A stretch of 64,000 nucleotides of DNA, taken from Blastobasis lacticolella. Taxonomy: Eukaryota; Arthropoda; Insecta; Lepidoptera; Blastobasidae. The translations under genes and the position numbers were made by a program. Positions 23,438-33,200 of the stretch are shown in pieces (positions within the stretch are counted from its first letter, which is position 1; each line of letters begins with the position of its first letter). The stretch is from positions 10,922,001-10,986,000 of the forward strand of contig LR990056.1 in the NCBI GenBank assembly GCA_905147135.1. Reading direction: 5' to 3'. The notes below the pieces were generated by a model. It saw nothing but the letters and a program-made list of their open reading frames with translations. It was not told where the DNA came from and did not search any database.

Positions 23438-23734
23438 CATGCCTTATTTATAATTCGGGATGAACTGAGAAGAGAATGACGACAGGATCACGAAAGCGAA
23501 ACAACTTCGCTAATGTTAAAGAATCAGAAAAAGGGGAGGGGCTTACGCATCTGCGGTCAAACTTTCTTTGACAAGATCGGTTTCCTATTTCATTCACACG
23601 CGTAGTATCTGTACTAAAAAAAGTAGACAGATATATGTGTGTGAACTGTGTCACATAAAGAGGAAAGATTCGAACTGTTGGTAAAAAGAAACAGTCAGAT
23701 GTGACGTTTCATGTTGACATCTACTGACATCGCA

Positions 23735-23957
23735 CCGCACGCTGCACGATGGGGCCAAATTGAAAAACGTAGACAAAATTCATACAGAACTGACATTTCG
23801 GGCTTCAATTGCGGGTGTTGCCCCATCATGCAGTGCGCCGCGCGGCGCGCTGCACAGTGGGACATTCCGCCATCTGTCAATGTACTTGCATACAAATTGC
23901 TCGGCGTGTAACAAGTTTTGCCACATCGTGCAGTGCACTGCGCAGCGCACTGCATGA
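23735..23957. repeat. GC-rich palindromic motif array
   Basis: Three spaced sites: CACCGCACGCTGCACGATG (23735), GCAGTGCGCCGCGCGGCGCG (23829) and GCAGTGCACTGCGCAGCGCA (23929). Single relatives are at 21925 and 8158. Each is nearly self-complementary, and the sites stand out against AT-rich DNA. Probably remnants of inverted-repeat transposon ends. Confidence 0.45.
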
Positions 23958-24023
23958 GTGTGCGTTCAAGATAAGAAATTATCAGCTTATGGATTTATAC
24001 TTTTCTGTTTAATACAGATTCGT

Positions 24024-24279
24024 GTAGAGCTCGTCTAATCTAAAATGACGCGCCCCACTATCGCATTAACGCACACAAGCAAGTTTAAAATATGGACGCA
24101 ATACATATACAAATGCCATTGTAATTGGTCATTCAGTTGCTGGTGAGATTCAAACGTAGTAGCACGCGTCGTTCATTGGCTCCCACGCAGATGAAGTGTC
24201 GTTATCAATATTTGCACTCACACATCGAAATCAACTAACTAAGTAGTGGGGCGCGTCATTTAGACTAGACGAGCTCTAC
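24024..24279. mobile_element. MITE with about 37-bp terminal inverted repeats
   Basis: Left GTAGAGCTCGTCTAATCTAA then ATGACGCGCCCCACTA; right TAGTGGGGCGCGTCATTTAG then ACTAGACGAGCTCTAC. The interior is non-coding. Target duplication not evident. Confidence 0.7.
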
Positions 24280-24836
24280 CTACCTATCTGTTAAGCATGG
24301 CTTAGGCCTCAACAATGGACAATGTGACAATGGACTGCGGTTCTGCATTTCTTGTTACATGAACTCTAGACGTGTATTGTGACAGTTACTACTATCCCAC
24401 TTTCTGCCAGGTTGGTTGTCACTAAGATGACAAAAAAATACAGTCGATCCATCTCAGTGCAGTCGACCTCTTACACTTAGCGTCTTCCGGTCAGTGGGCG
24501 TCAGTCGAGGACTTTTCCGCCCAAGTGGCCGTCGGTTCTATGGGAAGTGTCCTTTGCTCTCATGGCTACCTATCCTTTCTTTAAAATCCTTAGCATGACT
24601 TGGTACTTATTTAGTGAGAGACCACGTATTTTGCCAAACTTAGTCATCGCCTACTTATGCCTACAGTCAATGTTGTAGACGATCACTTCAAGAAAGGAAA
24701 AGGAAACTACAAATGACAATGTTGGGTTTCGAACAGGGCGTGTTTAGATTTAATCTCCCGCCCACAAGGACAGCTCAGTCTTCAGATTCTAACCTTGAAT
24801 GCAAGTTAAAGTGGAGAAGTTGAATGAAATAAAATA

Positions 24837-25158
24837 ATCATCTTGGCGTTAATGTCCCGGTTGTGCTTTGACCATGATCAAGGATTTGGCAGATCAAATA
24901 ATTACAGTGGAGCTACTGCCATCTGACCTCCGTAATCCTACTACCACAGGAAACTGACCAGATTAAATCTTGGTTACACATTCTGTTGCCTGAATGTGCA
25001 GGTTTCATCACGATGTCTTTCCTCACCGTAAGAACATCGGTTAGCATTCAACTAATGTACAAACCTAAAAAGAAAGAATCATTAGTTAATTGCCGCAGTG
25101 AGACCTCTCACTTACGAGTCGGATACCTATACCTTAACCACTCGGCAGCCGACGCTCT
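24837..25158 (-). mobile_element. SINE family A, full-length reverse copy
   Basis: In reverse: head TGCCGAGTGGTTAAGG and ATCCGACTCGTAAGTGAG, body ACCGATGTTCTTACGGTGAG, CATCGTGATGAAACCTGCAC, TGTAATTATTTGATCTGCC, and end CACAACCGGGACATTAACGC. Confidence 0.75.
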
Positions 25159-25351
25159 TAGAGAAGTTTAATGAAATGCAGTGACCAAATTTTTGTCATT
25201 TTGGTTCATAAAACTTACGGTTTTGGAATAAAAGTAGCACTTCTATGAATCGAGCTCGAAGTTTTTTGTTCACACATGTGCGATAGAGCTGACTATTTGG
25301 ACTATTGCTTGCCGCTGACATCTGCACTTTCATAACCGCTCGAACTTTTTG

Positions 25352-26190
25352 AGAATGATAAGTTTTCCAGTAGGTATTGATAGTTGGTTATAAAAAGCAT
25401 CAATAGATGTAATCTTTTTATAACAATTTTGGTAATCTTTTTATAATCTGTATGATGGTGGCAATGATTTCATGCAGCCAACTAATACTAAACTTAAAAT
25501 AAAATGTTTATTAATATAAACATAACTCTTAAAGGTTGAACGAAATGTAAAAATAAATATTTATGGAAGTTGACACTATGTTCCATTATTATTACAACCT
25601 CTAAAATGGTTGAAAACTATTGACATATACAATATTACCCAATACAACGTACCCAGTGTTTATATCCTGTTTGCTAAGAACCTATTTCAAGCGATTATCA
25701 ATGAGGTGTTTTCCAATAGGTATCTAAACCATTCTTAACCACTCACTAGATGGCGGCCCGACAATTTTGGTAATTGATAATCGCTTGAAAGTGGTTCTTA
25801 GCAAAGGGGATATAAACACTGGGTACGTTGAATTGGATAATATTGTATTTATTAATAGTTTTCAACCATTTTAGAGGTTGTAATAAAATGGAACACAGTG
25901 CCTATTCATAAAAATATGTCTTTGTTAATTTCGTTTAACCTTTAAAAGTTATGTTTATATTACTAAACGTTTTATTTTTAGGTTTAGTATTAGATGGCTG
26001 CATGATATCACTGGCAAAATCATACAGATTTTTTTAAAAATACCAGAATTGTAGGAGCGTCATCTATTGATGCTTTTTGAAACTAACTGACAATACCTAC
26101 TGGAAAACTCCTCATTACCAAAATTGTCGGGGCGCCATCTAGTGAGTGGTTAGGAATGCTTTAGATACCTATTGGAAAACTGCTTATTGG
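25352..26190. mobile_element. outer copy of a TTTTCCAGTAGG MITE, split by a second copy
   Basis: The 5' part is 25352-25698 and the 3' part is 26117-26190 (ACCAAAATTGTCGGGGCGCC to ACTGCTTATTGG). Together they match the uninterrupted copy at 40749-41197. Ends resemble GTTTTCCAGTAGGTAT and ATACCTATTGGAAAAC. Confidence 0.75.
25699..26116. mobile_element. inner, oppositely oriented copy of the same MITE
   Basis: It begins CAATGAGGTGTTTTCCAATA and ends ATACCTACTGGAAAACTCCT, the reverse complement of the element order seen at 40749-41197. Its insertion inside the outer copy produces long arms that can pair across about 350 bp (for example AGCCAACTAATACTAAAC against GTTTAGTATTAGATGGCT). Confidence 0.75.
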
Positions 26191-26826
26191 TAAACAGAGG
26201 ATTCTTGGGCGTGCCATTCGGGGACGCCGCTATCTATAATTTGATCAATATAGGCCTTGCCATATTGCCTAACCGATTCGTTGCGGTCGTCTCAACATCC
26301 TTACATGCGTATAGAATATTTCGGCGGCCAAACAGCTGTGTACACGAGTCATCTGGCGACGTTTGCTAGCACTGCGCCAGACTCTTTGATATTTGCGTTC
26401 GCAGATAAAGTGCTAAGTACGAATGCTAAATTATAAACATGGGAAGGAAAAGAAGGTACTTTAATTTTCCTTACTTTCCTTTTGTCATTGTCTTTCAGGT
26501 GTTTTAAACCGTTACCCATTACTACTTACCTTATTCTATGACAGTCGGTCGGTTTTCCCGCACGTGGGTATTTAAAGATAATGTTTCGTCATTGTTTCAC
26601 ATATATTTTCCTATATATGTATGTTAGTAACACAGTTACATTGTTTGGTTAGCCGTTTTCATACTTCGAGACAAATTCAAGACAAAATAAACGAGTTTTT
26701 GAGATAAATTTATACGATGAAATTATCAATCTTTAAGTAGTCAAGTAAGAATAATTACTTAGTTTCCAAAAACGAGACCAAGTAAGTACTTAACTGCGAG
26801 GTCGTACTACTGTACGCTATTACGTT

Positions 26827-26861
26827 TTCCTGCGGATAAAGCTACTGCTTATCCGCAGGAA
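26827..26861. other. perfect 13-bp hairpin
   Basis: TTCCTGCGGATAA and TTATCCGCAGGAA flank a 9-nt loop. Could be a cruciform or a structured transcript, or a tiny element remnant. Confidence 0.5.
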
Positions 26862-27767
26862 CACGTCGGAGAACCCCCGACCAAGTAAATATAATCAAAT
26901 ATTTAATAAAGTAAGCTAAAACCAGTTCGATTAAACTGGCTTACACATGTTCAAACTGTACCGAAATCGGTCTATCCGTTCTAGAGCTACGATGCCACAG
27001 ACAGACACAAGATCCACTCATGCATCAAACTTCCAACACCCTCCTTTCTCGTTGGGTGTTAGGCATAATGGTAGAGGAAATAATACTCAACCAATAAGTA
27101 CACATGGTCTCGTTTCTTAATTACGGTAACTGCGCACCGCTCTCGCGGGAAATCACCCGGAAAGGGCACGGATCTGCAAGTGATATGTGAAATGAAATGT
27201 GTACCTACTCGTTTTGTAATCATGTGTAAACTGGTTAAGCAAATACGTTGCGTGATAAATGATCGTACCTACCTCATTGATTGTTTTCGTGTGAATTGAA
27301 GACTGATAAGTAGAGTAGAGTTTGATTGTTTTTGGGCGTCGCCTGACCCACGAGATCTTTTTACTTTCTTAATGAAATTGTGTCATGATATGAGACAACT
27401 AATTGGCGGAATTAAACATGGCAGCCAGCGTTTTGGTATTTTTGGAGTTGCTCCTCCAATCAAGACTTAAACGATTTCTATTGCTATTAAACGGTAAAAT
27501 GATAAAGGTATAGGTACCTATAGATAGGTACTTGATGAATGAAAATTCTATTGCGGCGTGAATAGACAAAGATCTGACGAGCAATTGTCGATTACACGAA
27601 CACTTGTTAGCGTACCCACTCGATTCAACAATGTTCAAGTGCGGACTCATGATTACTATTATCCATTAAATTTCATAATGATGACAGTGCATCTTCACAC
27701 TTATACGACGCAAAGGAAATACTAGGGTAAGTACTTCCTACTAGTATGAAAAACATATACTTACATA
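26862..27767. other. intergenic, no gene seen
   Basis: No exon-like signal, repeat family or RNA gene recognised. Confidence 0.4.
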
Positions 27768-27870
27768 CGTCACGCCTTTTTCCTGTAAAGGTAGACAGAG
27801 TCCAGATCGTTCCATTTGCTACGGTGCTGACAAATCTCTCTCGCTTCTTCCATATTCGTCAACCTTGTCC
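27768..27870 (-). repeat. LINE-related fragment
   Basis: TACGTCACGCCTTTTTCCTG then TAAAGGTAGACAGAGTCCAG and CATTTGCTACGGTGCTGACA, a word order seen antisense in common lepidopteran LINE copies. Related scraps occur at 29850-29925 and 33015-33040. Confidence 0.4.
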
Positions 27871-28237
27871 AACCAATACTCGAGGGATTAGGGTAGTCTT
27901 GAACTAACTAGAATTGAATGCCGCCATATTCTGCGGTAGGGATAGGGACCTTATCCTATAGGATAGCCCAGGCGCTGCCTTACTGGGATTAGTCCCTAAT
28001 ATGTTAAAATGACGGCGTTCAATCGAGTTAGGCGGTCGGGTTGATGACCTTTCTTTAAAATATCTCCGTTTTGATCATGATATGCACATCTCGGTTTTAC
28101 CTATCCAACGTTTCTATTCACTCCTGCCACTTATAAAGCATTATAGTACTCGCATATTTGTTTGAAACCAAACAAAGAACTCTGGAGTAAGAGCAGCACT
28201 GCACACTTGGACATGAGTTTCCCTCATTAGTGGACGG

Positions 28238-28578
28238 TATTGCCAAAAAGACCGTGTGATATCCGGCTGATTATAATAACACCAACCCCTTGCAGTCGTG
28301 GGCGTCGTACAAGGCGACTATGTTTTCGAGACAAAACATAGTCGAGACTCGAAAACATAGTCGCCTTAATAAGCATAAGTCTCCGTAGGCTGGAAAATAG
28401 GCAGCAGCTTTTTGAATTGTTATATCTAAACACTGCGATCTCCAACCCGTCTGCCAAGCTTGGAAATTATGGCGTTGATCTCCCCTTTAGTGGGAGGGGT
28501 CTAAGTCAGTGCAAGTCAGTGCAGTCAGTGCAGTCAGGCAGTGGACTGTTATGGGCTATGAGGATGATGATGATTGCA
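28238..28578 (+). repeat. dispersed repeat family B, long plus copy
   Basis: ACACCAACCCCTTGCAGTCG, CAAGGCGACTATGTTTTCG, CACTGCGATCTCCAACCCGT, GGACTGTTATGGGCTATGAG and a GATGATGATGAT tail. It has an internal 15-bp inverted pair, GACTATGTTTTCGAG and CTCGAAAACATAGTC (28316-28362), and a short GTCAGTGCA tandem at 28504-28535. Confidence 0.65.
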
Positions 28579-28917
28579 AAATTGCTGCAGGAGAGCGCTA
28601 AGTTTGAAAAGACTCAAAAGAAAACCCTTTGGCCATAGACATTTATTTCGATGGCTGCCGGCCCTTTCTGCTTCTTCTGCCTGCTGCTTCAATCTTCCTT
28701 TTCAATGGAAGTGATTAGTGCTGTAGGTCTGCGTGTTTTTTTTTGTATTAATTAAGTCTTTAAATAGTATACGTCTGTGGTCTTAAATATACCAATGGTT
28801 TCCTATGACGTTCCTTTGAACTGTCATTAGACCATTTGCTAGTCTGATAGTTATCTACATGTTACTTTTTCTTACCAAGTGTTATCCCGATAAACATTAC
28901 GATCTTTGCTTACTTCA

Positions 28918-28990
28918 CATCATAATAGGCCCATAACAGCTTATTACTTGAATTGAGGCTTCTCCACAGTAGTGGAACATTGCTGTTCTG
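28918..28990 (-). repeat. fragment of repeat family B
   Basis: ACATCATAATAGGCCCATAACAG-like start with GGCTTCTCCACAGTAGTGG, a diverged piece of the family's tail end. Confidence 0.4.
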
Positions 28991-29314
28991 CATGTTTGGG
29001 CATTTGAAACCTACTCAGGTTTCATATGGCCAAACTTAGTTAGGTGCACTTGCATGAATCGTAATGTTACCGCTTACCATCAGGTGGTCTGTCTGAGTAC
29101 TATACAAAAGGAGATGACATTAATCAACAACGTTAATCATCTACTACCAGTACTATCAGAATCCGTATCGATAAACGTAATATATAAAATGGACCACACT
29201 TTGTATGTCAATATCTTTGATCACCATACAGTCAAACATAGAGCCTGTTCTTTTGGCTTTTTAAGTCGGTTAAAAAGGAACTAGTCAGCGTTCCATCTTT
29301 TAAATCCCGTGGTT

Positions 29315-29400
29315 ATCAGCGGAACTACATACGTTAGGGAAGTTTATAGTTAGCATAGAGACAACAGCGCCACTCCTAATGGGTGCTATTTGATGAAATG
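29315..29400 (+). repeat. dispersed repeat family D
   Basis: GTGGTTATCAGCGGAACTAC and CAGCGCCACTCCTAATGGG, as in the copies at 52702 and 10690 (reverse). Confidence 0.4.
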
Positions 29401-30278
29401 GATTATAACTCGATCAAATAGGGTAATCATAGAAACTGAAGAGTAGGCCCTTACGGTTATTATTATTAATGTCGTTGTCAGCACGACACTGGATATCCTG
29501 CTGCATAGGGGTTTTGTCAATAGACATATTATTGAGATAGGAGTACCTATTCATTCAGAATTCTATTGCTGGCCACTTTTTACCCTACTCTACAAAGAAC
29601 AAGTTCAAATGACAATTTTGAAGAATGTATATGGGGTATTTTTATTTATTTGTTTATTTAACAGTTTATTGTGCACAGGAAATACATAGTGAATAACAGG
29701 CAAAGTAATAAATGGCACAACAGGCGCTACTAGGTATATGATAGCTAGTTTGTGGAATATAAATATATATGGACTAAAATAATGACAGAGGCGAAATTTA
29801 TTCTCTACCACATTGATAAGCATTTTTATACATACATACATACATAAAGCTCACGCCTCTGTCCCACAGATGGGGTATGCAGAGACTAGGGACCGACACT
29901 TTGCTCTGTCCTGACACAACTCCCATCTCAACAGTATTTTTATACTACTTTTAATATCGATCGCTGGTTTATCCAGCATCTCAAAGGACAATTTGGGGAA
30001 GGTCTATAGGATAGCTGAGACATTTGGAAAAATGAAAAATAAACTAAAGCAATGAGGTATATATATATAATAGAGGTATAAACACATCGACAGCCGCGAG
30101 TATAAATAATTAAAGTATTACCAAAGACAAAACACTTACAAAAATCACGAATACCAAGCACAATACTTAGAGAACTTTTGTTAAGGTTGTCACAAATACC
30201 TTAAAAATAAATATCCTATTCTCTTAGTTTACGACTATCATAAAATTCAGTCGGTCTCTCATATGCTTCGTAAATGCC

Positions 30279-33200
30279 CTAAAAATCAATATGCCCGTCT
30301 TGATAATTATCCCATGTGGCGATTTCCTTCATCAGGGATGTTCCAGGACACTCTGTTGCCATAGCCTGGTTGTGGCCGATCAGCTTGTACTGTGGGCTTA
30401 TGGCGCCGACCTTGATTCCGTCAGCTATTAGCGCCTTGGTCGTCTCCAATTGGATTTTCGGAGGCAATTCCTCTGTGAAATGTTAAGGTATTATTTTTGT
30501 GTTTGTATTAAGGAAAATTCATTACCAGAAATTACTATGGGCAGGGACAGTTTGTGCCATTCATGCAATAAAAAACTCTACTGATATATCAAGGCTTGGG
30601 GTCTAATTCTCGCGGTGTAACATTTTTTTCTATATAATATATCTCCATTAATAATGACATTGAAATGTCTATTGCAGCGAAAAAATATTTTCTCAACTAT
30701 CTTTGACAGTCGGATATTTTTAAAGATCAATTTCATTCACGATTTAATACAGCTTTTTGGCTAGATAAATTTTTTAATTTGAGATGTCATTGCGCGAGAA
30801 TCGCGCCCTATACTGATGTTGAAGAAGAACGTTACAGAATGTAATTTCATTAGCCAGTAGAAGAGTCCGAGAACATGACCTAATTAACTAGCTCTATTTA
30901 AATTTTAATAAACACTATTGTTTCAAGTAGGGGAAACGCATATCGAGTCATCGATCTCAAACAAGCATTCAAGTACCAACCTCTCCAGTCTCCGATGAGG
31001 CAGATGCCGACGCTGAAGTTGTTGGCGCGTCCAGCGTGGATCCCCACCACGTCCCAGCCTCGGCCTGCGTACGCGCCACCTTCGCTGCCCACGCAGAAAC
31101 TGGTAACAAGATAATTTTGTTAGTACCTATGTGTTGCTAAGAAGCTGGTAACAAATTTGTTAGTATGTGTGGGGATCTTACAAAACCCCTTCCATTAGAT
31201 ACCCAGCTCTATAAGCCTAAAGAGAACTCTATGAGTAATTAAATAGTCCAAGGTCAAAGTCATGGTGGGGTCGACCTCGAAAAAGATGGCACGACGTATT
31301 AGAGGCGCATGCGAAAGAGTGGAGAGACCTAGCAACAAATAGGTCTAAGTGGAAAAATGGGACAGAGGCCTTTGCCCTGCAGTGAGACACCGAAAGCTTC
31401 TAAAAAAAAGTCAATCTCCCGAGAGAAGTTACGTATATATATTTAACTAGTATTTTATGGAAGTAGGACAGTCTGGCGCAAAATAAAAAACGGCTTGCCC
31501 CTAGTTACAGACCAGAAAAAAGTTACAACCAGTCTCTCTTTTGTGATAATATAAAACACGATAAAACCTTTTGTAAGCTGCCTTTCATCCATCCTCTTAA
31601 CATGTCCAAGCCACCTCAAAATACCTCTTTCAATTACGAGTATTATCACCATATCATCCTCCACCTTACAACGAACTTGTTACAAATAGACTATGGAACT
31701 GGCTTATCGAGCGTCTATAGCTATGACGAGTTCTTGGTTAAAAAAATACATTAATTAATACACTATTTTTACATTTAATTAACTATTTCATTTATTTTTA
31801 TTATTGCCATTAATTACCACTATTGTATCATTTTATTGTTTCCTTATTTCAATATGTTTATAAGTCTACAGGTATTATTGGAAATTGAAGTAAGAAATTG
31901 TTTAATGTAACTTGAGATAAAAGATATGAATTGTAATGCAACAATTATCAATAAGTATGAATTTGAATATATTCACTCTATTCCTCATTTTGTCACTAAA
32001 GGTGATACCACACAAAGGTAATCCGTTTAAAACGCATTTCCACTGCGTTTATTCGACTTACGTGTTTCTTCTGCCATACATTACTTTTTCTTTTTTTAGG
32101 AGCCTGCAGTGTTCCACTGCAGGGCAAAGGCCTCTGTCCCATTTTTCCACTTAGACCTATTTGTTGCTAGGTCTCTCCACTCTTTCGCACGCGCCTCTAA
32201 TTCGTCGTGCCATCTTTTTTGAGTCTGACCACGACGTCTTTTATTACATTAATAATTTTCTACAAGATTCTACAAGGATATTTCGGTACTAATAATGGGT
32301 ATTATCGTGTATAGTATAGTATAGTATTAAAGATATTATTATTAGTATCAAAATATCCTTCATCATCATCTAAACTAGTTTGTTACCTAAAAATAGGTGC
32401 ACAGGTTTTGCTCGTATAACCTCAGTTTTTGCGCAAATGTTAATTCCTATAAATAACACAGTTCTTCCCCGTACGGTCATTACGCCGTGATCCCTCATCG
32501 TTACAATGATTTCTAATGATTATCATATGATTATTACCATCGAGATTATTATGATAAACGCGGGTATGCATATGTATTATGTTGTATAATCTTGATGGTG
32601 AAGCGAACATCACAGAAGATTCGATGTTAACTTAACCGACTGATTATACTTGCTCTTCGCGCGTGTAAACTAAAAGATTATGCGTTTTTTTTATGATTAG
32701 TGTCGGATATCTACAGGAAACCAAGATACTGCCTAATGTATTTTATTAGGATTATAAGACTGTTTTCTACTCTTTATTTTTAATTAAAAATTAAATCTGG
32801 GGTTCAAGGTGGCGAGAATAAAAGGAAATGTATGGAAAAATTGTGAAATTAGACGACAGATATAAGTCGATATTACACTACAAATTCACCATTTTTAATT
32901 ACATACTCTAGTTTTAACTGGTTATACCTATAATTGTTGATATTGTAACAACTTGTTTGATATGATTGTAGTAACGGCCGAATAAAATCGATGTCTATGT
33001 CTATATTCTCTGTTTACCCGTCCTGTGGAACAAAGGCGTGAGGTATGTATGTGAATGTACTATTCATGTAGGTCACCTTCTTCAGATATCTTCATACTAA
33101 TCCATCGTTATCGAGTAGCTATCTCTGTAGGAGGGATCACTGTTCTTAGAATTTATTCTAAAATAATAATGCGTGCTTGTATGTAATACTGAAAATACAC

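Noticed and set aside
28316..28362. Rho-independent terminator-like hairpin
   Set aside because: The 15-bp inverted pair lies inside a copy of repeat family B and has no meaning as a terminator in this genome.
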